From positions 15,657,163-15,721,162 of the forward strand of contig NC_049995.1 of the NCBI RefSeq assembly GCF_000003815.2: 64,000 nt of DNA. Direction: 5' to 3'. The stretch is from Branchiostoma floridae (lineage: Eukaryota; Chordata; Leptocardii; Amphioxiformes; Branchiostomatidae). Each line of letters starts with the position of its first letter. Position 1 is the first letter of the stretch. Below are positions 23,417 to 34,299 of this stretch, piece after piece. The notes under the pieces were generated by a model. It searched no databases, was not told where the DNA came from, and saw nothing but the letters and a program-made list of their open reading frames with translations. A program made the position numbers and the translations under genes.

Positions 23417-23964
23417 ATGCTTGTCGGCAAGCGGCTCGCGAAGAGGTCCATCATCGGGAGCAGAGTGTGCGTGCCCGGCAAGGATGGCTACCTTCACCCG
23501 GGGGTGATTCGAGCTACCAAGTCGGGCTCCCCACCCCCTGAAGCAGCCACCACCACCCCTGGGGAAGCCATCGCCTACTCTGTCGCCCTAGACACGGGAG
23601 AAGTCGTCGAGTTAACCGAAGAGAAGCTGATAGGGTGCGGGTTCCGCGGCATGTGCGGGCTAAAGCTTGAACCGGGACAGCGGGTGTTCCTCACCCACCA
23701 CGGGCGGGAGGTATCCGGCTCTGTCACCGAGCATAAGCCCGAGAATCTCACGGTGATGGTGCAGCTATGTGACCGGGACCAGGCCACCGGCAAGCCGGTA
23801 GTTGTCCAGCGGAGGCTCGAGGATTTGCGGTTGCTGGAGAGTCGAAAGTCGGCCCGCCTCGTGGACCACCAGGACCGGGACTTCGCCAAACTGGCCGACC
23901 CTGCGCCGCAAGACTCTCGCAAGCGGGGAGTCTCACATAGCATCGATGTCCCCAAGAAAGACAG
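23417..23964 (+). CDS. ZNF704/ZNF395/SLC2A4RG-family transcription factor, coding exon 1
   Basis: This is the first clear coding exon of a Glut4EF-type DNA-binding transcription factor that acts in the nucleus. Vertebrate relatives are ZNF395, ZNF704 and SLC2A4RG. The start ATG at 23417 gives MLVGKRLAKRSIIGSRVC, like the LxKRSxxGxR start of ZNF395. It is followed by a region resembling the N-terminal domain of this family (roughly residues 75-135, with VFLTHHGREVSGSV aligned to the ZNF395 VYVWYGGQECTG strand, Tudor-like). The exon ends SHSIDVPKKDR, matching the family NIDVP(K/P)xRK motif, at donor GACAG|GTATTT in phase 2. GC content rises sharply over the exon. Together with exons 2 and 3 the frame is 310 codons. 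The zinc-finger exons are not in the window. Confidence 0.88.
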
Positions 23965-26576
23965 GTATTTGAAAATCTCAACCCTTTTAAAACGTATTTT
24001 GAAGACTTTTCCCAGATTTAAAGCACGTATTTTTAGTCGTAAATCAAGTCCGCTTCTTCGTAAACAACTCGAGTTACAAAGCGTGAAAAAAGCCGGTTGC
24101 CCAACGCCGGCACCCATGCCGCATGGGGCCCACATGTGTCCCGCCAAAAAGTCCGGATATCTTCTATATATTTCAATAAAAACAACGCTACCAGCTGATA
24201 TAATATTTGTCATACTACTGGAATATTTCTAATGTTATATTTGGTGCAATATTTGGTAACATTTTGCCGGTAGCCGGTTGGATTTGGAAAACGCCCCCGA
24301 CCTAAAAACCGGCTCCGGCCGACAAAAACACGCTTCTAGTGTTACAATGCGTGCCTTCCGGCCGTCTTTGTTCTTATTTGTCAGCACGTTTTATCTATTT
24401 CTTCTCACTTCCAAGCCTCAAAAACTCATCCTAAACTAGAATTATACCTTACTTTGTAATGTAGAATCTTTTAAAAACAACATTTTTGTTCTTTTCAATG
24501 TTTGCGGTGTATTGTGGAGTATTTTTCTTCCCCGAGACACAGAAAAAGTCCCTGACTCAAAATTATGGAAGTCCCCTTCCTCTGTGCGCAATTGTTTATC
24601 TATCGTTATGCCCAAAGGGACTTTTGAAAGTGTGCCGTCGAGCTGTTGTAACAAAGAAAATTTGGCCACAGCCCAAGCTCCTTTTAAAGATTTTTAAATG
24701 AAAAATTAGGGTTGTAATTCTCCATTCCAAAATCTTAAAAATCATGGCCAAAATCATTGTCTTAATTTCGCTTCTTTTCTCGTGAACATTCGAGAAGGTC
24801 TCGCTTTAAAAGTAATCCAAAACCATTGGTGTATCATATATAGCCTGGCAGTAGCGAAATATTTGAACTCCGTTGACTTCTGCCAACAAAGAACGGATTA
24901 TACTAAACGCAAGCCGGTATCAGTTCTTTCCTGTTTTAATCTATCAATTCCTGCGGTTTCAAGACATTTTTATCCGGCGCGTTTCCTTTCAGTCGGTTGC
25001 TCTTTTTACGAGGGTGACTTTGGGACCGCAAAGTGTATGTCTGCGGTTTTCTGGGCGTTCCAAAGTCCCCCAAAACCCCCGCAAAGTGCCAAGGAAAGGC
25101 GGGTTTGAGCCCTGAAGTTGTTGTTTTCGCCGGCCGGCTCCTGTGTTGACATAGCGCGTGATGGATATTGATATGCAAATGAGGGTCGCGGCAGGTCAAA
25201 CTTGTTTTCGTCCTAGCCGGCTCTCTAACCAGGACCCCATAGGTGGTAATTACTCCACATGATGATCAATAAATTAAGTCAGAAATAATTTATTTTCAAA
25301 CAATCGATATTTCTGAATACTTTATTTATATTTGTTGATATAAAGAATTCAAATCATCTTGTCGTCTTGTAGAATAGCACTCAGAATTTGAGTACCAGTA
25401 GGTGAATAAGTTTGAGAGTATGGGGTCTTGCTTCCTTTTGAAGTCCCTACTAATACACTATGCAATGCAATGCAGAGGTTGCAAGAGGTTGTAATGCATC
25501 ATTTCGGGTTCAAATTCGTGGCTCAAAATAAAGTCTATGGCACTGTCTGATTATGTAAGGTCAGAAGTGAACCCCAAAGTTTCGAAAAATGGCCTAGTCG
25601 TATTTTGCAGGGATTTTTCCGTAAAATAGCAAATTGTGGATGAGCTCTGCTAACGGGGGGGGTCCAAAGTCCGGTAAGGTCCAATGTCCGGTAACGTTTT
25701 AAAAATCATTGTTGCGGAGACATGCATGGGTAGCTGCGCATGATAAGTACAACTAGTTATGGACTAAACCTTGTTGTAAATAACTGCAAAGCGGAAGTAT
25801 GTGTTGAAGTTCGTAAGTCCCAGTAGATAAAGATCGAAAAAATTGCACAAGTTTCACGCCTTCCGTACAGGCTGACGAGGGAACTTGCTGAGAACATGGT
25901 CTTCGAAACTGTTGAATTATACTTCGTACAATGCATCATGTGATAATATGTCACCACATACATGAAGGTTATTTATTAAACTTTCCATTGAAAACACAGA
26001 CGAGTCTTGTCTTTGTCTTTACCTTGGATAATCGGAGCTAAAATGATGACCATTGTTTCCACTCCATCGCTGCATCCGCCATTTTGACTAATCACGTGAT
26101 TCTCGTCATGTGATCATTCGAACGTAACACAAGACGACTCGCAGCTGTTCAACAACTCACAACACAGCTTCAAGTTACGTGCAGTTTTGCGCTTTTCCGC
26201 ATGTCGTCGCGGTAAGTTGACATCTCTGGATTATTCCTTGGACGTTTCCGTTTGTATAAGTTATATTTTGACAACGAAACATGTGATACGGGAACGAAAA
26301 CATAAAAATTCTCACTATACATGACTTCTCGTTCGATTGAATGCCCATATTTAATTCGAACTCCACAAGGTTAAAGAATTAATCGCGTATTATTATCGTA
26401 ATTTGTTGAGTACAAGTTGAAATACTTAAGTCGTGTTGGCCATGAGCAAACAAGTAAACAAACAAGTAAACAAACAAACAAACAAAGAGGTGCATTTTCT
26501 TTTTAATATCTGATTGATGGTGTATTATTTGGGAAGGGAAATCTCAGTTCATAAACGACATTTGTCTCATTGTCAG

Positions 26577-28974
26577 ATGGCGTCAAGGAGGAAAAAATAT
26601 AACCAGGAAGACATGGATAGAGCTCTACAAGCATTGGAAGAGACAGACGAAAACACACTCAATAATACAGCAAAGGAATATGGTATTCCTCAATCAACAC
26701 TGCATGACAGAGTAACGGGCAAATCGAAAGAAAGGATGGGCAGACCCTCCATCCTCTCACCAGAGGAGGAGGGGGCCCTCGTGGTCTATGCCAAGTATCT
26801 GGCAGAGAAGGGGTTTCCCCCTACAGTCAGGGTGATCAAAGCCCTTGCTTTTGAAGTGGAGAAGAAACGTGCCAAAGGAAGGGGTGAAGAACCTCGCTTC
26901 AAGGACTCCGGCCCCGGGAAGAGATGGTGGAAGGGATTTAAAGGCCGCCATCCCGACCTCAGCTTAAGGTCACCAGATCAACTCGACAAGGAAAGAGCGG
27001 CCTTTTCCACAGCCGGCGTAGTCTTTGAACACTTCGAACGACTGGAGCAAATTCTGACGGATGCAAAAGCCAAGGACAAAAGACCGCATGTTATCTACAA
27101 TGCAGACGAAACTGGCATGGATTTGTCTGCTAAAGTGTCCAAGGTCGTTGTTCCCAAGGGCTGGAAGAGATCTCCGTCACGACGAGTCGGTGGCCGTGAC
27201 CATGTGTCGGCACTTGTGTGCATCTCAGCGGCAGGGCAGACAGTGCCACCCATGATCATATATAATAAAGCGTTTCCGGGGGGGAAATACACTGAGGGCG
27301 GACCTGCTAACGCATTGTACGCTTACTCCGACTCAGGTTTCATTGATGATGAGCTGTTCGAGAGATGGTTCAAGCTATCTTTTCTCAAGCACTGCACAAG
27401 CGACAGGCCGGTAATCCTTATCCTGGATCAGCACTACAGTCACATCACGCTTAGAGTGCTAGAGGATGCAATTCAAAACGACGTTATAATCTTAGGTCTC
27501 CCCCCTCACACGACCCACTTCCTCCAGCCCCTTGATGTGAGTGTGTTCGCGCCACTCAAGAAGAAGTGGGCAATGACCCTGGAAGTGATGCAGGCAGCGA
27601 ACACCTCGTTTCATGTTACAAAACGGAACTTTGCTAACATATTTAGTTCAGTTTATGACAACGCCATCAATCCTGCCATCATCAAGACATCGTTTGCAAA
27701 AACGGGAATTTATCCATTTAATGACGAGGCCGTCGATGACAAATGGATCCGAATGTCTGCAGCGGAGTTGGGGGAGTCAACTTCCACCACGGCGACTCCA
27801 ACTGCCGCGTCATCCACCACGGCAACTCCAACTGCCACGGCCACGTCGTCCACCACGGAAACTCCAACTGCCACGGCCACGTCGTCCACCACGGAAACTC
27901 CAACTGCCACGGCCACGTCGTCCACCACGGAAACTCCAACTGCCACGGCCACGTCGTCCACCACGGAAACTCCAACTGCCACGTCGTCTACCACGGCGAC
28001 TCCTTCCGCGATGACTCCAACTGCCGCTTCTTCTTCTCAACAGGACAGAACACCTGCCAGTGCTTCCAATACTGCTTGCCCAACATGTAATGCGGCATGT
28101 ACAGTTTGTAACCCGCTGCAAAGTCCGTTGATTCAAACTCTCATCCCACCGGAACTGCATGATATCCTCATCCCAATACCACCAGCAAAAAAGTCATCAC
28201 GCTGCAATCTCAACAGACGACTGACTGGTAGAGTGTTAACGCACTCTGAAGTAATGGAAGAGATGCGGTTGAAAGAGAAAGAAAAGAAAGAAAAGGAAGA
28301 AAAGAAAGAACGAAGGAAAGAAGAGATGAAGAAGAAACGCGAGGAGAAGGAGCAGAAAGAGTTGGAAAAGAGGCTGCAGAAAGAAAAGAAACAAGCCGAG
28401 AGTGTAAAGAAGTTGGCAGAAAAGGAAGAGAGAAAACGAAAGAGACAGGAGCTTGCGGAGGCAAGGAAGAAACAACGCATAGAAGGGAAAGAAAACCAGC
28501 GGCCTACTATGCTATGTACTAGGCCACGAGACGTAAGAGTACGTATCAGGCACATGTTTTTTTCCATATTCAATATCTAATCTTTCAAAATGTTTTTCCC
28601 AGTTCGATAATGTTTATCATATTCGGACAATCCGACTCAATTGATGGAGGTATTCTGGTTCATTTGCTATATACATTTGCTATATTCAGAATTTTGGATT
28701 GTAATAAGAGTGTAGCGAATACAGACACAATAGAATACGTGGTCTTGTGAGCATAACTACATATATCTATAGTTCTCTTTACTATGATCTTAGTTATGAA
28801 TGATGTCTATGTTTTAGTTATAAATGAATTTTTTTTCGTCGAATCAGTTTTACTTTCATGGTTTGTTGTTATACTCGGCCACAGGAAGGTTCCAGTCGTA
28901 GCCGTCCCGTGAAGCCGCCGTCGTGGTATGCAGAATACGAAATGGGCCAGGAAGAAGATGAAGAAGCAGAGTAA
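26577..28974 (+). CDS. pogo/jerky-type DDE transposase, intact, one intron
   Basis: This is a cut-and-paste transposase. Exon 1, 26577-28532, gives 652 codons from MASRRKKYNQED. The donor CGAGAC|GTAAGA and acceptor GGCCACAG|GAAGG at 28884 then add 29 codons (28885-28974) in phase 0, for a total of 681 residues. Residues 8-50 form a psq/pogo helix-turn-helix (TLNNTAKEYGIPQSTLHDRV). Residues 57-132 resemble the CENP-B second DNA-binding domain (GKRWWKGFKGRHPDLSLR). Residues 165-385 are the DDE_1 catalytic domain. The expected triad is present: D177 (YNADETG), D284 (LILDQHYSH) and D320 (LQPLDVSVF), spacing DD35D. A threonine-rich 12-residue repeat occupies about 401-480, CPTCNAACTVC lies at 501-511, and a K/E coiled coil at 560-640. 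The tail from exon 2 is acidic (GQEEDEEAE). An upstream ATGTCGTCGCG|GTAAGT at 26201-26217 may be a 5' exon. It could also be a host-domesticated gene, but the intact repeats argue for a transposon. Confidence 0.92.
27777..28016 (+). repeat. 36-bp coding minisatellite in the transposase
   Basis: About four near-identical 36-bp units encode TSSTTETPTATA-type repeats, with diverged half-units on both sides. The units are almost identical in DNA, indicating recent expansion. Opposite-strand frames are shadows of this repeat. Confidence 0.95.
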
Positions 28975-30951
28975 AAAAGATTCTAGTGTACCCTTAAATC
29001 CACACGATTGATAGCGTTCCTCTTACGCCTATGATCGGTTTACAGAATTGAAAACTTCAATTTTTGGATTAAAGATTTTGCTGTATGTAGACCGTATTCG
29101 CTTGTTCAGTAGGACTGCAACTTCTGCAAGGTCGTCAGAATTCAGTACGGGGAGTTTTGATCTTCTGTATTAAGGTCTGTAACAGTTCCAAGTTCTTATC
29201 TCAGCTATGATAGAAATTTAAGATGAACAAGTTCACAATGTTCGTATGTGCACGGATCTATACATGGAACCGTTTCCGCCTTTCACCGTAAACGTGTAAC
29301 GTTACATCCTATCACTACCAGTGCCCTCAGTGCGGCGAAAACTGTTATTATCGTATCGTTTAGCTATCTATTTCATTACATCGAAAAATGTTTAAAATAT
29401 ACCTGTTAACAAAAGTTTGTATTAATGTTCTTCCACTACGAGCAAAATACTGAGACGTTTGGGCGTAACGGTAGGTTTCAGGCGTAAGATTCTGCAGGTC
29501 AAATAAACAGACTGTCAGATATACTGTTTCCGTAGACTCACACTAGTGCGAGTGTTCAGTGCTTTATTTCTTCGGTAAATATCATTATAGGGCTGTTTTT
29601 TCAGACGTTAGCCTAAAAAGAAAAGAAAAGACAAAAGGCAGACCACAATTGTGGCGGCGTGTGTGTCATGCTAAAACTAGTAACAAAATTTCCTAAAGCC
29701 GTCTCTTGACAGTCAGCAATATTACGTGCTAGAAGATAAAAACATCAAGTACCATAATTGCAAACTGTCGTTGTTGATCAAGAAGATCGTTACGTACCTG
29801 GGACATCCTCATCTTCAGACCTGACAAACGTGCTCACTTGACGTTTCTGTCACAGTCAAATAGTCAGTCGCAAGGATGGGAAAATGACTGGTCGGCTGGA
29901 CGATGACAATATGTACACACGAACTACTATTTATCTACCCCTTTTTTATTCATTTACTCACCTTAGTTTATCTCTTTAATTTTTGAAATGTCATATATTA
30001 TTAAGTTTTTATGCACCGTCAGGAGTTGAAACAATATGCAACATCAACGAATGAATTACTCTTACTCTAGTCCCCTTTTTAAAAAAATGTAAATGTCCCG
30101 AGCCACTTGTAAACATGCCTTGACGATACCAATCGTCTCGGTGCAGGTGTAGCACGCGGGATACAACAAACGTTTGAAAGCGATTAAAGGTTGTCAGTAA
30201 CTAAAGCTAAATGATTCTTCCTACATTGCGTACCTAAGACACATAACATTTATTTATTCCTGCAACAAACATCTGAGCCATGGCTGAGACAATAGTGGCA
30301 ACCGTACCACCCCCATCGCAGTGCTGTTTGCTCTTGGTATAGGCCGATGACCCGTGTTATCACCTTACAGTTTCCGCCGGGTCAGCAGTTTGCATGGAAT
30401 TTTACAAACTGTAGTCCACTCATCATAGTTACTCACTTTGTTATAGCTGTAGCAGGCCCGAAAGAGATCGACCCAAAGGCAAGGTTATTGGAACATAAGA
30501 ACAGATCTGCCGCAGGCCCACAGGACGATGTTTTTCATGACTTTATTTTGATCGCAGCTATCGTGAGTGTATCGGCGTAATGAAACAAATGGACCATGTA
30601 TGTAAATTTCGGAACAGTGTAGTAATGTTTTGTGTTATTTTGCGCACATGGGATAATCAAACGTAGCCAGAAATGACTTCTTAGTTACATTACCGGAGTT
30701 TGGACCCCCTTTTTGTGCTGGAACGTTCCACTGGAACGCGAGCCAAAAACCTTCCGTAAGTTTTGTGTGTGGCCAAACCACAGTGCGGAACGCTACCGTT
30801 AGATGAAATATATGTCCGTACAGCTTAAGCCATAGTTATATAGCTGTTAGAAGATGTAAGTTTGTTTTTGATGGGTTCAAGGTAAAATTGACAAGGACAA
30901 AAGCCATGCGCATTCACTTAGAACAGTTACCGGACTTTGGACCTCCCCCGT
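28975..30951. other. 3' non-coding part of the pogo element
   Basis: About 2 kb lies between the transposase stop and the right inverted repeat. A possible ATTAAA poly(A) signal is near 29069. No second gene was recognised. The short ATG frame at 30281 (MAETIVATVPPP...) ends after about 20 codons. Confidence 0.6.
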
Positions 30952-31439
30952 TACTGTAAAAGTTTTAAGCAAAGAAGTAGCTAAAGCTTTTGATGAAAGG
31001 ATTTGAAATTTTGGAAATGTTTCATGTCAGAAATTTTGAATATTTCTGGGTCCAAATTCTACTTCGGTTATTTTTTTTTGTTGAGTAAAATTTTAATCAT
31101 ATTTGATAGTACCTTGGTCGCAAAACATCATTTTATTGGCAATCAAAAGGGTGAGAGGAAATCTAACATTAAGTAATTATAATCATCGTAACATTGTCAC
31201 CCTTTGTATATGATGATATCTCATGACACAAGGTGTGATAATTCAATGTGATAAAAATCACCCCAAGTTATCAGCCAGGTATTGTGTGCTAATAGGCTTA
31301 ATGATAATAGTGGCATCTGTAAGGTGTTTTTTTTTTACGTTTTAGAATACAGTTATTGATAAGTATCCTGTCCTTGTCCAATTCTATTTGTATTGTCCCT
31401 GTTTTTGTCAGCAGACCTAGCCCTTTGTAATAGCCACAG

Positions 31440-31609
31440 GCTCGTTGGGCAGCCCTGGCTGTGTGAAACAACCAGAGGGGCAAGTAGTACAGAAAGGAAC
31501 AATATCCAGACTCCTGGGATTCGAACTAATGTCGAACCTGGGCAGCCGGATTACAAATCCAATGTGCAAACTAGAAGTACAACACTAAAAGCTCAGAGCT
31601 GTTGGCGTG
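31440..31609 (-). repeat. tRNA-derived SINE copy 1 (minus strand)
   Basis: On the minus strand the B-box-like GTTCGAATCCCAGG lies downstream of an anticodon-arm-like GGATTTGTAATCC, and the unit ends near AACCAGAGGGG. A second copy lies at 31783-31935 beyond an inserted MITE. Confidence 0.55.
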
Positions 31610-31611
31610 TA

Positions 31612-31780
31612 ATCTCCAAGCAGATCCTACAATGGCATAAAATAGTACCAAACTGGCCAAGGAGTGTAGTCAGCAAAAACATGTCCATTTCCCAGGTAGC
31701 CAAACACACTCCTAAGCCGGCTTCACTCCTCTGCCAGCTTTTGATACTATCTTATGCTACCGTAGGATCTGCTTGGAGAT
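31612..31780. mobile_element. palindromic MITE, CTCCAAGCAGATCCTAC family, complete
   Basis: The ends ATCTCCAAGCAGATCCTAC and GTAGGATCTGCTTGGAGAT are perfect inverted repeats, flanked by TA at 31610-31611 and 31781-31782. It is 169 bp and inserted exactly between two SINE-like copies. Confidence 0.9.
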
Positions 31781-31782
31781 TA

Positions 31783-31935
31783 ACAACCAGAGGGGCGAGT
31801 AGAAGTACTAGAACAGAAAGGAACAATATCCAGACTCCCGGGATTCGAACCAATGGCAAACCTGGGCAGCCGGATCACAAATCCAATGTGCAAACTAGAA
31901 GTACAACACCAAAAGCTCAGAGCTGTTGGCGTGGT
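31783..31935 (-). repeat. tRNA-derived SINE copy 2 (minus strand)
   Basis: It shares CAATATCCAGACTCC, GGGATTCGAAC, CAAATCCAATGTGCAAACTA and AAAGCTCAGAGCTGTTGGCG with copy 1. The B box is on the minus strand. Confidence 0.6.
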
Positions 31936-32239
31936 CAGCTTGGCAGTGCTTGAACCCCACATTACATACATGCGTGTTGAAACTTGAACAGCCAAGCCAA
32001 TAAATAAATAGATAAATCTTTAAGGTGGGGGGTTTTACAGCCAAAGGTGTTAACGACTAAGTGCTAAGCCCCTATAGATACTGATCTTGTTTGTCCCAGG
32101 GTTAGTATTTAGTATCCCATTCCACAAGTCTAGCCAAACAGTAAAGGATGACCTTGGATGAAAATCTGGCACTTGTCCAGCCCAAATACTGTACTCAAGA
32201 TGAGGGCTCAGATAAAATCTGGTTTAAATACTGACAGGT

Positions 32240-32345
32240 AGCCTGATTAAATCTGGCTTATAGCAGCCCACAAAACATCCACCAACTCTGCGGGGAGGGG
32301 CCAGTTGCAGCCCTGAACTGCAGAGTTTGTGTCACACAGACTAGT
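32240..32345. repeat. dispersed repeat, copy 2 of the 11575 family
   Basis: It shares TAGCAGCCCACAAAACAT and GGGGCCAGTTGCAGCCCTG-like words with 11575-11700. Confidence 0.55.
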
Positions 32346-32349
32346 GGAC

Positions 32350-33480
32350 AGGTGGTCACTATAGATGGAATTCTTACCACTTGTGTCAATGGGAAAAGTG
32401 GTCATACTGGCCAGATGGTCCTTGTGTACAGGTGGTCACTTGTACAGTTTTGACTTTATCTAGACTAAAGAAAGAAATTCAATAACTTTGACATTGATTC
32501 TTTAGGTTTGGAACTCATAAGAGGAGGTCTGGAATTTGAAGGAACTAGTTTCAATTTCAACCTTTCTTGTTGCCTTCTTGTTGGGTCGTTTGAGGTCACT
32601 GTGGTCATTTTTTGGTTGATAGTTGCCAGGAGTAAATATATAAACAAGTGGACCGAAGCTACAAAGTGGTCAGCGGTCACATTGCCCAGATGGTCCTTGT
32701 GTACAGGTGGTCACTTGTACAGGTTTGGCTTCATCGAAAGAAAAGAAATTCAATATAACTTTGACATTGACTCTTTAGGGTTACAACTTGGAAGAGGCGG
32801 TCTGGAATTTGAAGGAACTAGTTTCAATTTCAACCTTTTCTTGTTGCCTTCTTCTTGGGTCGTTTCAGGTCACCATGGTCATTTTTTGGTTGATAGTTGC
32901 CAGGAGTAAATATATAAACAAGTGGACCGTAGCTACAAAGTGGTCAGCGGTCACATTGCCCAGATGGTCCTTGTGTACAGGTGGTCACTTGTACAGTTTT
33001 GACTTTATCTAGACTAAAGAAAAGAAATTCAATAACTTTGACATTGATTCTTTAGGGTTACAACTTGGAACGGAAAGTCTGGAATTTGAAGGAACTAGTT
33101 TCAATTTCAACCTTTCTTGTTGCCTTCTTGTTGGGTCGTTTGAGGTCACCATGGTCATTTTTTGGTTACTAGTTGTCAGGAGTAAATATATAAACAAGTG
33201 GACCGTAGCTACAAAGTGGTCAGCGATCACATTGCCCAGATGGTCCTTGTGTACAGGTGGTCACTTGTACAGTTTTGACTTTATCTAGACTAAAGAAAAG
33301 AAATTCAATAACTTTGACATTGATTCTTTAGGGTTACAACTTAGAATAGGAGGTCTGGAATTTGAAGGAACTAGTTTCAGAGGAAGCCTCTCTTGCAGCC
33401 TTCATGTTGGGTCGTTTGAGGTCACCATGGTCATTTTTTGGTTGGTAGTTGCCAGGAGTAAATATATAAACAAGTGGACC
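32350..33480. repeat. tandem array, period about 275 bp, four units
   Basis: Units begin near 32452, 32726, 33000 and 33278. Each contains AATTCAATAACTTTGACATT (or nearly so), GGTCTGGAATTTGAAGGAAC, TGGTCATTTTTTGGTT, AAATATATAAACAAGTGGAC and CAGATGGTCCTTGTGTACAG. A partial unit precedes the first. Units differ by a few per cent. The repeated open frames within it are shared by all units and look fortuitous. The array is bounded by GTGACCACCT-type MITE sequence, from which part of the unit derives. Confidence 0.92.
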
Positions 33481-33721
33481 AATCCCAATGCTAGCAAACG
33501 TCTTTCTCGTAACACAGTCAACCCTCAGTAAGACAACCGGAGCCGCATAGTTCCCGTTTAGGCTAGGTTCACTAGGGCTCTTCTGTATTTTGTTCATGGG
33601 ATAGGAATGGTTCCAAAGCAGTTATTAAAGGGTAAAGGGGTGAAGTCTGCCATCTCTGATGGCTTTGTTTCAGCTAGGTTAGAACTATGGTTATAACAGT
33701 CGAACCTGTACAAGTGACTTA

Positions 33722-34087
33722 GGCCCAATCTACACGCAGTTTTTACCGATATCTGTGGAGATGTCGGGAGGGATCTAGAACGTAGGGGGCCGGACACCCA
33801 TGGCGCTTGCAGTCATAAACATATAGCGCGATTTTCCACATGGCGTTATATGCTAATGAGCCTTCCCGAAGTCGGGAAGCATCTACACGCGCGCGAAGCT
33901 GTCGGGGACCCCTGCTAAGCTATCGGTAAGGTATCGTAGTATTGTACGAATGGTCCGGACCTTTCGGGAGAAATTTTCCCGATATCGTAATGGCGATATA
34001 GTAGTTCCATCTAGACGATGAAAAAAAGCTGTCGGCGAGAGGTTGTAGGCTCGCCAATATCGGGAAAAACTGTGTGTAGATCGTGCC
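33722..34087. mobile_element. Harbinger-like MITE, TTA target duplication
   Basis: The left end GGCCCAATCTACACGCAG and the right end, on the minus strand GGCACGATCTACACACAG, continue as imperfect inverted repeats for about 32 bp. TTA flanks both sides (33719-33721 and 34088-34090). It is 366 bp, rich in CCCGATATC and CTGTCGG words, and non-coding. It interrupts a CAGTCGAACCTGTACAAGTGAC repeat. Confidence 0.8.
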
Positions 34088-34113
34088 TTAGTGACCACCT
34101 ATCCATTGATATG

Positions 34114-34294
34114 CAGTCAAACCTGTACAAGTGACCACCTCTATGTAAGGACCACCTGGCAATTGTGACCACTTTTGGGTGATTCCTTGGATAATTTTCC
34201 CCATTGACATATGAGTAGGTCTATAGCAACCACCTGCTCAAATAGACCATGCTCTATTGGTCCATTGAGTGGTCATCTTGGGCAGGTTTGACTG
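34114..34294. mobile_element. MITE, CAGTCAAACCTGT family
   Basis: The ends CAGTCAAACCTGT and GCAGGTTTGACTG flank GTGACCACCTCTA and GACCACCTG words inside. It is a relative of 12436-12613. Confidence 0.75.
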
Positions 34295-34299
34295 TTCGT

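Larger units (their letters stand above)
25653..30951 (+). mobile_element. complete pogo-type (Tc1/mariner superfamily) DNA transposon
   Basis: The terminal inverted repeats are 25 bp with one mismatch. The left end starts ACGGGGGGGGTCCAAAGTCC and the right end, read on the minus strand, starts ACGGGGGAGGTCCAAAGTCC. Both continue GGTAA. The element is flanked by a TA target duplication (25651-25652 and 30952-30953). A second, diverged copy of the end lies just inside each terminus (25681-25697 and about 30690-30707 inverted). It is 5299 bp, long for pogo, and encodes one transposase (26577-28974). It lies in the same orientation as the host gene within intron 1. Intact ends, target duplication and open frame suggest recent activity. 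Confidence 0.92.

Noticed and set aside
23575-24213. A 212-codon minus-strand frame over coding exon 1
   Set aside because: The plus strand has clear family similarity and a correct splice donor. The minus frame is a GC-rich shadow.
27710-28573. Several long frames opposite the transposase, including a Val/Asp-Val repeat and a Ser/Phe-rich protein
   Set aside because: They are shadows of the transposase repeat and its K/E-rich coiled coil on the other strand.
32508-33230. Repeated open frames in the 275-bp array as a repeat protein
   Set aside because: The frames are broken by stops in each unit and follow from the tandem DNA repeat. No splice pattern joins them.
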